In this document: in pieces, positions 44,024-51,734 of the stretch
Layout: the number at the start of each line of letters is the position of its first letter
How positions within the stretch are numbered: position 1 is the stretch's first letter
NCBI RefSeq assembly: GCF_016907275.1
Contig: NZ_JAFBBP010000001.1
Location: forward strand, 5,446,001 to 5,510,000
Length of the DNA stretch: 64,000 nt
DNA from: Micromonospora luteifusca
GTDB taxonomy: Bacteria; Actinomycetota; Actinomycetes; Mycobacteriales; Micromonosporaceae
Direction: 5' to 3'
Notes under the pieces: model-generated
The model's database searches: none
Told to the model about the DNA's origin: nothing
The model's input: only the letters and a program-made list of their open reading frames with translations
Position numbers and translations under genes: made by a program

Positions 44024-45162
44024 GCGGCCCCGAGCTCTCCTCGGCGGCGTCGGGCGGCGGCCCCGAGCCAGCGGCCGAGCCGGTCATCGTCCGCGCGCTC
44101 ATCGCGCGCTCCTCCGGCGCCGAGCTGCGAATCGAGCGGGTACGTCTGCCCGCGCCCGGTCCCGGCGAGGTGCGGGTGCGGATCCGGGCCGCCGGTGTCT
44201 GCCACTCGGATCTGTCCATGGTGAACGGCACCCTCGCCGCGCGGTTCCCGCTGGTGCTCGGGCACGAGGCGACCGGGGTGGTGGCCGAGACCGGACCGGG
44301 CGTGGACCTGGCCGTCGGCACCCCGGTGGTGCTCAACTGGGCGCCGGCCTGCCGGGCCTGCTGGTGGTGCCGGCGCGGCGAGCCGTGGCTCTGCGCCGAC
44401 ACCACGGCCCCGACCGTGCCGCGCGGCGAGACCGACGACGGCGTACCGCTGCACCTGACCCTCGGCCTCGGCGCGCTCGCCGAGGCGGTGGTGGTGCCCG
44501 AACGCGCCGTCATCCCGATCCCCGCCGGGCTGCCCGCCGCACAGGCGGCGCTGCTCGGCTGCGCGGTGCTCACCGGCGTCGGCGCGGTCCGTAACACCGC
44601 CCGGGTGGCGCCCGGCGAGTCCGTCGCCGTCGTCGGGCTCGGTGGGGTGGGGCTCGCCGTGCTCACCGCCGCCCGCCGGGCCGGCGCCACGACGATCCTG
44701 GCCATCGACGTCGCCGAGGCCAAACGGGACCTGGCCCTCGCCGCCGGGGCCACCGACTTCCTGCTCTCCGACGACCGGCTCTCCAAGGAGGTACGGGCGC
44801 GCACCGAGAGCCGCGGTGTCGACCACGCCTTCGAGTGCGTCGGCCGGGCCGCCACCATCCGCGCTGCCTGGCGGCTCACCCGGCGCGGGGGAGCGGTGAC
44901 CGTGGTCGGCATGGGCGCCAAGGACGACATGGTCAGCCTCGGCGCGCTGGATATCTTCCACTCCGCGCGGACGCTGCGTTCCTCGGTGTACGGCTCGTCC
45001 GACCCGGACCGCGAGGTGCCGGTGTTGGCTGCCGAGCTTGCCGCGGGCGCACTGGATCTGCGGGTGCTGGTCAGCGGCACGATCGGGCTGGAGGAAGCGC
45101 CCACGGCGTTCGAGCGGTTGGCCCGGGGCGAGGGCGCTCGCTGGGTGGTCACCCTGAACTGA
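44020..45162 (+). CDS. zinc-dependent alcohol dehydrogenase (MDR family)
   Basis: A 380-aa medium-chain dehydrogenase. The catalytic zinc ligands are in AGVCHSDLS, LGHEATG and LGCAVLTG. The structural zinc site is C-x2-C-x2-C-x7-C (CRACWWCRRGEPWLC). The NAD-binding turn is VVGLGGVGLAVL. The ATG at 44020 overlaps the aldehyde dehydrogenase stop. The frame is open for more than 1000 codons upstream, but only this part reads as a protein family. Confidence 0.93.
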   Translation: MSGPELSSAASGGGPEPAAEPVIVRALIARSSGAELRIERVRLPAPGPGEVRVRIRAAGVCHSDLSMVNGTLAARFPLVLGHEATGVVAETGPGVDLAVGTPVVLNWAPACRACWWCRRGEPWLCADTTAPTVPRGETDDGVPLHLTLGLGALAEAVVVPERAVIPIPAGLPAAQAALLGCAVLTGVGAVRNTARVAPGESVAVVGLGGVGLAVLTAARRAGATTILAIDVAEAKRDLALAAGATDFLLSDDRLSKEVRARTESRGVDHAFECVGRAATIRAAWRLTRRGGAVTVVGMGAKDDMVSLGALDIFHSARTLRSSVYGSSDPDREVPVLAAELAAGALDLRVLVSGTIGLEEAPTAFERLARGEGARWVVTLN

Positions 45163-45224
45163 CGCGAGCAGCGGCATGGTCAGTGGCCTGCTGCGCGATC
45201 AACCCGTCGGCGGTGCTGCGGCCG

Positions 45225-45254
45225 TTGCGATCCCAAAATACCTAGCGGTACTAT
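45225..45254 (+). promoter_or_regulatory. promoter and small dyad before the second padR gene
   Basis: A -35-like TTGCGA (45225-45230) and -10-like TACTAT (45249-45254) are 18 bp apart. In the spacer TACC-TAGC-GGTA (45239-45250) forms a short dyad. Spacing and symmetry fit an autoregulated PadR promoter, though the boxes are weak. Confidence 0.45.
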
Positions 45255-45291
45255 GCATTGTGCTTCTAGGGTTGAGGGCGGGTGAGGTCTT

Positions 45292-45657
45292 ATGAAGGTC
45301 GCCAAGGATCTGGTGGCCGCCTCGGCGACACCGATGGTGCTCGGCATCCTGACCGAGGGCGAGAGCTACGGCTACGCCATCCTCAGGCGGATCAACGAGC
45401 TGTCCGGGGGCGAGCTGAGCTGGACCGAGGGGCTGCTGTATCCGTTGCTGCACCGGCTTGAGCGCCTCGGTCATGTGGAGTCGAGCTGGCAGTCGGTCAC
45501 CGGCGAGCGAAAGCGCAAGTACTACCGCATCACCGACCTGGGCCGGGCCGAGCTGGCCGAGCAGCGCCGGCAGTGGGACACCGTCGTGGGCGCGCTCAAG
45601 GAGATCTGGCATGACCGTGCACCTCTGACGGTGGACCCGTTGGGGGGCCTCGGATGA
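45292..45657 (+). CDS. PadR family transcriptional regulator (second copy)
   Basis: A 121-aa winged-helix regulator with the core MVLGILTEGESYGYAILRRI, LSWTEGLLYPLLHRLERLG, VESSWQSV and RKRKYYRITDLG. It overlaps the following HAAS-domain gene by 4 bp (ATGA). Sequence differs clearly from the PadR at 13015-13356, so this is a paralogous module rather than a recent duplication. Confidence 0.93.
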   Translation: MKVAKDLVAASATPMVLGILTEGESYGYAILRRINELSGGELSWTEGLLYPLLHRLERLGHVESSWQSVTGERKRKYYRITDLGRAELAEQRRQWDTVVGALKEIWHDRAPLTVDPLGGLG

Positions 45658-47030
45658 CGGAACGGGGCGGTCAGGAGCAGTTGGAGGCGCAGCTCGGGCA
45701 GTGGCGCCAGTACGTGCTGCGCCGCAGGGAGCTGCAACCGTCGGACGCCGACGAGCTCGAAGACCACCTCCGCGGCTCCGTGGACGAGCTGGTCACCGCA
45801 GGCCTCAGCCCGGACGAGGCGTTCCTGGTCGCGGTCAAACGGATGGGCAGCCTCGACGACATCTCCCGCGAGTTCGCCCGGGAGCATTCGGAACGGCTAT
45901 GGAAACAACTGGTGCTGACCGGCGATCCTGGCAGCACGGTCGCCGGTGCGCGCTCGCGGCGGGACCTGTGGGCCATGCTCGGCTGCGCGGCGGGCGCGGC
46001 GGCGTCCGTCAAGGTGCCGGCACTGTTCGGGTTGAGCTTCGATGACGACGGTTCGTTCTACGCGCGGAATCTCACCCTCTTCGCGCTGCCCTGGCTGGCG
46101 GCGTTCCTGGCCTGGCGCCGAAAGGCCCGACCGGCGGTGATCGCGATACTGGCGGCGCTGTTCGCTCTCGGCGCCGTGGCGGCCAATGCCTACTCCCTGG
46201 CGGACGACTCGCAGTCCGTGGTCGTCACCAGCATCCATTTGCCCATCGCCCTGTGGCTCCTGGTCGGTCTGGCCTATGTCGCGGACGACTGGCGGTCCTC
46301 CCGTCGACGCATGGACTTCATCCGCTTCACCTGCGAGTGGTTCATCTACTTCGTACTCATGGCCCTCGGTGGCGGCGTGCTCGCCGCATTCCTGTTCAAC
46401 ACGTTCCAGGCCATCGGAATCGTCCCGGAGGAGTTCATCTCCCACTGGCTCCTTCCCTGCGGTGCCGCGGCCGCGGCCGTCGTGGCCGGCTGGCTCGTCG
46501 AGGCCAAGCAGAGTGTCGTCGAGAACATCGCGCCAGTCCTCACGCGGCTGTTCACCCCGCTCTTCACGGCGGCCCTCCTCGCCTTCCTCGTCGCCGTCGT
46601 CTGGACCAGCCACGGCATCGACGTCGAGCGCGAAGCGCTGATCCTGTTCGACCTCCTGCTCGTCGTGGTGCTGGGGCTGCTGCTCTATTCGCTCTCGGCC
46701 CGCGACCCGCTGGCCCCGCCCGGCCCGTTCGACAAGCTGCAGCTCGCGCTCGTGGTCAGCGCGTTGGCCATCGACGTGCTCGTGTTGTTGGAGATCACCG
46801 GGCGCATCACCGACGACTACGGCAGTACGCCCAACCGGGCGGCCGCGCTCGGTGAGAACGTCATTCTGCTGGTCAACCTCGCGTGGTCGGCCTGGCTGCT
46901 GCTGACCTTCATCCGTCGACGCGTCCCGTTCGCGGCGCTCGAACGGTGGCAGACCGGCTACCTGCCGGTGTACGCCGCGTGGGCCTGGATTGTGGTCCTC
47001 GTCTTCCCACCGTTGTTCAGCTACGCCTAG
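45654..47030 (+). CDS. HAAS-domain multi-pass membrane protein
   Basis: The 458-aa product begins with a soluble domain (about residues 1-90). This has RQYVLRRRELQPSDADELEDH and LSPDEAFLVAVKRMG, the HAAS-type helical bundle that accompanies PadR regulators. About ten membrane segments follow. It ends with EWFIYFVLMALGG-like and WAWIVVLVFPP stretches. Role inferred as membrane partner of the upstream PadR; ligand unknown. Confidence 0.78.
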   Translation: MTERGGQEQLEAQLGQWRQYVLRRRELQPSDADELEDHLRGSVDELVTAGLSPDEAFLVAVKRMGSLDDISREFAREHSERLWKQLVLTGDPGSTVAGARSRRDLWAMLGCAAGAAASVKVPALFGLSFDDDGSFYARNLTLFALPWLAAFLAWRRKARPAVIAILAALFALGAVAANAYSLADDSQSVVVTSIHLPIALWLLVGLAYVADDWRSSRRRMDFIRFTCEWFIYFVLMALGGGVLAAFLFNTFQAIGIVPEEFISHWLLPCGAAAAAVVAGWLVEAKQSVVENIAPVLTRLFTPLFTAALLAFLVAVVWTSHGIDVEREALILFDLLLVVVLGLLLYSLSARDPLAPPGPFDKLQLALVVSALAIDVLVLLEITGRITDDYGSTPNRAAALGENVILLVNLAWSAWLLLTFIRRRVPFAALERWQTGYLPVYAAWAWIVVLVFPPLFSYA

Positions 47031-47119
47031 ACGAGTAAGTCCTCACTCACGATGGGGCGGGGGTCGCAGCGAGGGCGCTCGCCATCCGCTGTGGCTGCCT
47101 GCCATGTCGATGTGCTGTT

Positions 47120-47140
47120 GAGCGGTATACCTCACCGCTC
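47120..47140. repeat. short hairpin related to the 39266 palindrome
   Basis: GAGCGGT-ATACCTC-ACCGCTC, a perfect 7-bp stem. Its first 15 bases, GAGCGGTATACCTCA, match the left arm of the palindrome at 39269 with one difference. It lies in the 282-nt gap upstream of a tetR gene. Confidence 0.5.
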
Positions 47141-47237
47141 ACTACCGCATCCGCCGCCATGGAGGTGACCGACGGTCACCGCCGGCTGCAGGCTGCGTCC
47201 ACAGCCCGGGCCAGGGTTAGGACTTACACGTGCCCAC

Positions 47238-47298
47238 CAACCAAGTGGTTGACAGGGCGTCACACAGATGCTGAACTATCAACCAACCGCTTGGTTGA
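47238..47298 (+). promoter_or_regulatory. promoter flanked by two TetR operators
   Basis: Operator 1 is CAACCA-AG-TGGTTG (47238-47251). Operator 2 is the perfect 20-bp palindrome TCAACCAACCGCTTGGTTGA (47279-47298). A consensus -35 TTGACA (47249-47254) overlaps operator 1. The -10 would be TGAACT (47272-47277), 17 bp downstream and just before operator 2. This is a textbook repressible promoter for the tetR-monooxygenase operon. Confidence 0.75.
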
Positions 47299-47312
47299 GG
47301 AATGGCTTGAGG

Positions 47313-47876
47313 ATGACTGAACAGCTCGACCGCCGGCAGGCCCTGGTCCACGCGGCCTTCTCGGCGATCGCCGAGCACGGCTTCGAGGGGTTCCGGCTAC
47401 GACCGATCGCTGCCGCGGCGGGCATCGATCACTCCACGCTGCACCACTATTTCCGGACCAAGGCGGACCTGATCGCCGCGGTGCTCGAGCACGTGACCAG
47501 CCAATTCGAGGCGACGATGCACAACGACCTGGAACCCGCCGCCCGGTTGCGGCAGCACCTCAACGAGATCGCCACCGCCGTCGCGGTACGGCCCGAGTTG
47601 TTCGTTGTGCTCGATGAGCTCGATCTTCGCGCTCGACGTGACAAGTCCACCGAGGTCGACATCGACCACGACGAACAGGGGTGGCGGGACGCGCTCGCGG
47701 CGATCTTCAACGAAGGCATCGAGCAGCACGTCTGGTCGATGAACCTCAACGTCGCTGCCAGCGTCGAGCTGGTGATCGCCACCGTCAAAGGCATTCGCCT
47801 CCGTCCGGACAAGGCCGAGTCGGTTGTCAACCAACTGTGCGACCTCTTCTCACCGGAAGGACTCACTCATGCTTGA
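47313..47876 (+). CDS. TetR-family regulator
   Basis: A 187-aa repressor. Its N-terminal DNA-binding region reads RQALVHAAFSAIAEHG, GFRLRPIAAAAGIDHSTLHHYF and KADLIAAVLE. The ATG at 47313 is chosen because an earlier in-frame ATG at 47268 lies upstream of the deduced -10 box and could not be translated from that promoter. The monooxygenase gene starts 8 bp before this gene ends, so the two form an operon regulated by its own product. Confidence 0.9.
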   Translation: MTEQLDRRQALVHAAFSAIAEHGFEGFRLRPIAAAAGIDHSTLHHYFRTKADLIAAVLEHVTSQFEATMHNDLEPAARLRQHLNEIATAVAVRPELFVVLDELDLRARRDKSTEVDIDHDEQGWRDALAAIFNEGIEQHVWSMNLNVAASVELVIATVKGIRLRPDKAESVVNQLCDLFSPEGLTHA

Positions 47877-49149
47877 CGTACTCATCGTCGGCGGTGGCAT
47901 CGGCGGCCTCGCGCTCGCTCAGGGTCTGCGTAAACACGGCATCAACGCCGCCGTGTACGAGCGTGACCGGCGCCGCGACGACCGGGTGGACCGGTACCGG
48001 CTCGCGATCAACCCGGCGGGCAGTCGATCGCTGCGTGCCTGCCTGCCCGACCCACAGTGGCAGGCGTTCACGGACACCACGGGCCGCCCCGGCGGCGGCT
48101 TCGGCTTCCTGGGCAGGGACCTGCGCACACTGGTCCTCGTCGAGGACGCGCTCATGTATCCCGACGATCCCGACCCCGCTGAACGGGCCTACCCGGTCGA
48201 TCGTCACACGCTGCGCGGCGTTCTCCTCGACGGGCTCGACGACGCCGTCCACTACGACAAGACTTTCGAACGCTACGAGCTCACCGCCGACGGTCGTCCC
48301 ACCGCGCACTTCGCCGACGGAACGTCCGCCACCGGCGACGTCCTGGTCGGCGCCGACGGGATCAACTCCCGGGTGCGCGCGCAGTACCTGCCGACCGCCA
48401 CTCAGCGGGATACCGGTGCGGTGGGCGTCGGGCTCAAGTTGCCGCTGAACGACGACACCCGAGCCTGGCTACCCGCCCGGCTGGCTGCAGGCATGAACCT
48501 CGTCCTGACCGGTGCGCCGCACTTCCTGTTCACCTCCGTGTTCGAACGCCAGAAGCCGGTAGGGGACGACTATCTGCTGTGCGCGTTCGTCGCCCGTAAC
48601 GAACTGTTCCCCTCGCGTCCGGAGCGCCTCGACGGCGCACAGTTGAAGGCCTACATCACCGGGCTGATCACGGACTGGCACCCCGCGCTACGCCGACTGA
48701 TCGACGAGTGCCCACCAGGCGACGTGAGCGTGTTTCCGTTCCAGGCGTCCGACCGTCCTGCGCCCTGGGCGCCCTCCCGGGTCACCGTGCTCGGCGACGC
48801 CGTGCACGGCATGCCACCGGCCGGCGGTAACGGCGCCAACACCGCACTGCGCGACGCCGCCCTGCTCACCCGCCAGTTGTCTCTGGCCGGCACCGGTCAC
48901 CTGCCGCTACCGGACGCGATCGGCGAATACGAGACCGAGATGCGCGAGTACGGATTCCAAGCCGTCGACCTGGCGCTGCGGACCCTCCAGCAGGGCATGA
49001 TGAGCAACCCGGTGAACGTGGGCTTGACCCGTGGCTGGTTCAGCCTGTGCGACATCGTGTCACCGCTGCGCCGGCTGACCTTCGGCCCAAGCTGGGCCAA
49101 GATCAGCGCTCCCCGCCGCTGGGAGCGGGCCGCCACCCTGACGAGCTGA
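47869..49149 (+). CDS. FAD-dependent aromatic-type monooxygenase (group A)
   Basis: A 426-aa flavoprotein hydroxylase. FAD motifs are VLIVGGGIGGLALAQGL with E in VYERD at the N-terminus, the DG motif GADGINSRVR (about residue 165) and VLGDAVHGMPPAGGNGANTA (about 310). Relatives hydroxylate phenolics or inactivate antibiotics such as tetracyclines and rifamycins (Tet(X)/Rox type). The dedicated TetR repressor in the same operon fits a detoxification role; the substrate is not known. Confidence 0.88.
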   Translation: MLDVLIVGGGIGGLALAQGLRKHGINAAVYERDRRRDDRVDRYRLAINPAGSRSLRACLPDPQWQAFTDTTGRPGGGFGFLGRDLRTLVLVEDALMYPDDPDPAERAYPVDRHTLRGVLLDGLDDAVHYDKTFERYELTADGRPTAHFADGTSATGDVLVGADGINSRVRAQYLPTATQRDTGAVGVGLKLPLNDDTRAWLPARLAAGMNLVLTGAPHFLFTSVFERQKPVGDDYLLCAFVARNELFPSRPERLDGAQLKAYITGLITDWHPALRRLIDECPPGDVSVFPFQASDRPAPWAPSRVTVLGDAVHGMPPAGGNGANTALRDAALLTRQLSLAGTGHLPLPDAIGEYETEMREYGFQAVDLALRTLQQGMMSNPVNVGLTRGWFSLCDIVSPLRRLTFGPSWAKISAPRRWERAATLTS

Positions 49150-49163
49150 TCCGCTCAGCGCCG

Positions 49164-50021
49164 TCACTTGCCGGTGACGATGCCCGGGTTGATGCAGAGC
49201 CCCGGGTTGGCGCCGTTCTTCTCGGCGATCTCCAGGCAGCGGGTCACCTTGTCGACAGTCGCGTTGGTCTCGGTGATCTGCTTGGAGATCTCGGCGTTCT
49301 TGCGGTCCTGCTCCAGGTTGCGGGTCTGGGCCAGCTTGTCCTGAAACGCCTTGATGTTGCCCTCGGTCTTGTCGTCGTGGTTCACCCGGGTGATGGTCAC
49401 CGAGAGGATGTCCACGTCAGTGGCGAGCCGGGTCTCCGCGCTCGTCTTGATGTTCGCCGCGAACGGCTTCAGGTCGACGTTGAGGTCGCCGGTCTGGGCG
49501 TCGATCTTTTCGAGGGGGTTGTACGCGGCGAAGGCGTCGTTGACCGCGCTGTCGAGCTGCACGCCCACCCGCTGGCCCCGGAAGCTGTCGAAGTCTCCCT
49601 TGTAGTCCATGAACTGCTTCGGGGCGTTCTCCGGCTTGACCTGCCACTCGATGAGCACCTCGACGCAGGCGTCGGCGAGCGTGCCGGTGCGCACCCGTAC
49701 GCAGTTGTTGCCACCGATGTGGTCGTACTTCTGCCGGCCCGCGTCCCACTCGCCGACCTTCTGCCAGGGCGCCACCCACTTCAGGCCCGAACCGGTCACC
49801 TCGCCGGTGGGCTTGCCGAAGCTGGTCACGATGCCGACCGAGCGGATGGGCACCGAGTGGGCGCTGGAGACGAGGCCCACGAGCACGGTGAGCGCGAGGA
49901 AGGCGAGCGCCGCGAGTGCGGCCATCCGCTTCAGCGGCCGTGCGGGAGCGAAGAGGGCCAGGACGGCGCTGACCGCCAGGGCGACGGCGAAGACGATCGC
50001 CATGGTGAAGCCGACAGGCAT
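49164..50021 (-). CDS. SPFH/Band 7 domain membrane protein
   Basis: A 285-aa protein with two N-terminal hydrophobic segments (about residues 5-25 and 33-53), then an SPFH domain (about 55-210; IRSVGIVTSFGKPTGEV and later DILSVTITRVNHDD). A charged coiled-coil (about 215-260; RNLEQDRKNAEISKQI) and a short tail with two Cys residues follow. SPFH proteins oligomerise and organise membrane microdomains or proteases. Convergent with the monooxygenase gene, divergent from the transporter operon. Confidence 0.85.
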   Translation of the reverse strand: MPVGFTMAIVFAVALAVSAVLALFAPARPLKRMAALAALAFLALTVLVGLVSSAHSVPIRSVGIVTSFGKPTGEVTGSGLKWVAPWQKVGEWDAGRQKYDHIGGNNCVRVRTGTLADACVEVLIEWQVKPENAPKQFMDYKGDFDSFRGQRVGVQLDSAVNDAFAAYNPLEKIDAQTGDLNVDLKPFAANIKTSAETRLATDVDILSVTITRVNHDDKTEGNIKAFQDKLAQTRNLEQDRKNAEISKQITETNATVDKVTRCLEIAEKNGANPGLCINPGIVTGK

Positions 50022-50192
50022 GGGGTGGGGACCTTTCGAGGGGCTGTGTCGATCATCAACCTAGAAGGCCCGGTCAAATCGGCGGCGCAGGGGAGTGGTG
50101 TCGGCACACGTCACCTGCCGGTCGAATATGGATGTCATCGACATGGCTCGACTTGCACGGCCCGCCGTAGGTTTCGTCCACGCGACGGACCT

Positions 50193-50206
50193 GTGACCAC
50201 GGTCAC
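50193..50206. promoter_or_regulatory. dyad upstream of the Liv-type transporter operon
   Basis: GTGACC-AC-GGTCAC, a perfect 6-bp inverted repeat about 39 nt before the first gene's ATG. It could be an operator; no regulator gene lies next to it, so the binding protein is unknown. The rest of this 223-nt gap shows no clear promoter. Confidence 0.35.
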
Positions 50207-50244
50207 CGGATCGACCGTCGCCGTGACGTGCGGAGGATGAGGCG

Positions 50245-51006
50245 ATGGCCGGGCAAGCGCTCCTGTCGGCCCGTGGGCTGACCCGCGACTTCCGGGGCTT
50301 TCGGGCGGTCGACCACGTCGACCTCGACGTCGCGCCGGAGAGTGTGCACGCGCTGGTCGGCCCGAACGGCGCCGGCAAGACCACCCTGTTCAACCTGCTC
50401 ACCGGCTTTCTGCGACCCAGCGCCGGGCGGATCGAGTTGGACGGGCGGGACGTCACCGGGCTGCCGCCGGAGCAGGTCGCCCGGCTCGGCGTGGCCCGCT
50501 CGTTCCAGATCACCAGCCTCTTTCCGCAGCTGTCCGCCCGGGAGCACGTGGCACTGGCCCTGCAGTCGCCCAGCGGGCTGGGCTGGCGGTTCTGGCGTTC
50601 GGCGAAGCTGATGGCCCGCTACACCGAGCGAGCGGACGAGTTGCTGACCATGGTCGGGCTGGGCGACCTGGCGCAGGCCCCGTCCGAGTCGCTGGCGTAC
50701 GGCCGCAAGCGGGCCCTGGAGCTGGCCATCGCCCTGGCACTCGACCCGAAGGTGCTGCTGCTCGACGAGCCGACCGCCGGGATGGGCATGGAGGACGTCG
50801 ACCGCACCGTCGAGCTGATCAGCCGGGTCCGCCAGGGCCGGACCGTGGTGATGGTCGAGCACAACATGAGCGTGGTCGGCCGACTCGCCGACACCGTCAC
50901 CGTGCTGCAGGCCGGCAAGGTCCTCGTCGAAGGCCCGTACGAGCAGGTCCGCACGGACGAGCGTGTGATCACCGCCTACCTGGGAGCCGCTGATGCTGCG
51001 CATTGA
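50245..51006 (+). CDS. livG: branched-chain amino acid-type ABC transporter ATPase (LivG-like)
   Basis: A 253-aa ATPase with Walker A GPNGAGKTT, the signature region LAYGRKRALELAIAL (typical LivG variation of LSGGQ), Walker B VLLLDEPTAGMG and switch His in VEHNMSVV. GGAGG lies upstream of the ATG. It is the first gene of a five-gene operon in which the ATPases precede the binding protein, an unusual order. Overlaps livF by 14 bp. Confidence 0.93.
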   Translation: MAGQALLSARGLTRDFRGFRAVDHVDLDVAPESVHALVGPNGAGKTTLFNLLTGFLRPSAGRIELDGRDVTGLPPEQVARLGVARSFQITSLFPQLSAREHVALALQSPSGLGWRFWRSAKLMARYTERADELLTMVGLGDLAQAPSESLAYGRKRALELAIALALDPKVLLLDEPTAGMGMEDVDRTVELISRVRQGRTVVMVEHNMSVVGRLADTVTVLQAGKVLVEGPYEQVRTDERVITAYLGAADAAH

Positions 51007-51685
51007 GAACCTCTCCGCCGCCTACGGCGAGGCGCAGGTGCTGCGCGAGGTCAGCCTCCAGGTCCGCGCCGGTGAGGTGGTCACCCTGGTCGGGCGCAAC
51101 GGCGCCGGCAAGTCCACCCTGCTGCGCTGTGTGATGGGGCTGCACTCGGGCCAACGCGGCACGGTCGAGCTGGACGGGCGCGACATCGCCAGGCTGCCGG
51201 CCCACAAACGGGCCCGGCTCGGGTTGGGCTGGGTGCCCGACGACCGGGGCAGTTACGCCACGCTGACCGTCACCGAGAACCTCACGCTGCCGCCCACCGT
51301 CGGCCCCGATCCGTGGTCGCTGGAGCGGGTGTACGAGGCGTTCCCCGCCCTCTACACCCGGCGTGACTCCGCGGCCACCATGCTCTCCGGCGGCGAGCAG
51401 CAGATGCTCGCGCTGGCCCGGGTGCTGCGGATGGGCGCTCGGCTGCTGCTCTGCGACGAGCCCACCGAGGGCCTGTCGCCGCTGCTGGTGCAGCAGGTCG
51501 GTGACCTGCTGCGCGAGGCCAAGCGGCACGGGGTGACCGTGCTGCTGGTCGAACAGAACCTGCACTTCGCCACGGGTGTCGCCGACCGGCACTACCTGCT
51601 GGCCGAGGGACGTGTCGCCGAGGCGATGGACAACTCCGAGGTGCGGACGCGGGAACGCGAGCTGCTCGCGTACCTCGGGATCTGA
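50993..51685 (+). CDS. livF: branched-chain amino acid-type ABC transporter ATPase (LivF-like)
   Basis: The second ATPase, 230 aa. Walker A is GRNGAGKST, the signature MLSGGEQQMLALARVL, Walker B LLLCDEPTEGLSP and the switch region LVEQNLHFA. It would form the ATPase heterodimer with the LivG-like protein to drive the LivH/LivM membrane pore. Confidence 0.94.
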   Translation: MLRIENLSAAYGEAQVLREVSLQVRAGEVVTLVGRNGAGKSTLLRCVMGLHSGQRGTVELDGRDIARLPAHKRARLGLGWVPDDRGSYATLTVTENLTLPPTVGPDPWSLERVYEAFPALYTRRDSAATMLSGGEQQMLALARVLRMGARLLLCDEPTEGLSPLLVQQVGDLLREAKRHGVTVLLVEQNLHFATGVADRHYLLAEGRVAEAMDNSEVRTRERELLAYLGI

Positions 51686-51734
51686 TTTTCCAACGACGAC
51701 CCGCGCGACGAGGCACGGGATGGATGGAGTGGGC

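Noticed and set aside
42055..45162. A 1035-codon plus-strand open frame
   Set aside because: Only its last part (from 44020) is a real gene, the alcohol dehydrogenase. The first two thirds overlap tetR and the aldehyde dehydrogenase gene in another frame with low-complexity Arg/Pro/Ala content.
47268..47312. Upstream ATG as start of the second tetR gene
   Set aside because: It lies upstream of the deduced -10 box and has operator 2 inside its coding part. The ATG at 47313 begins the family N-terminus.
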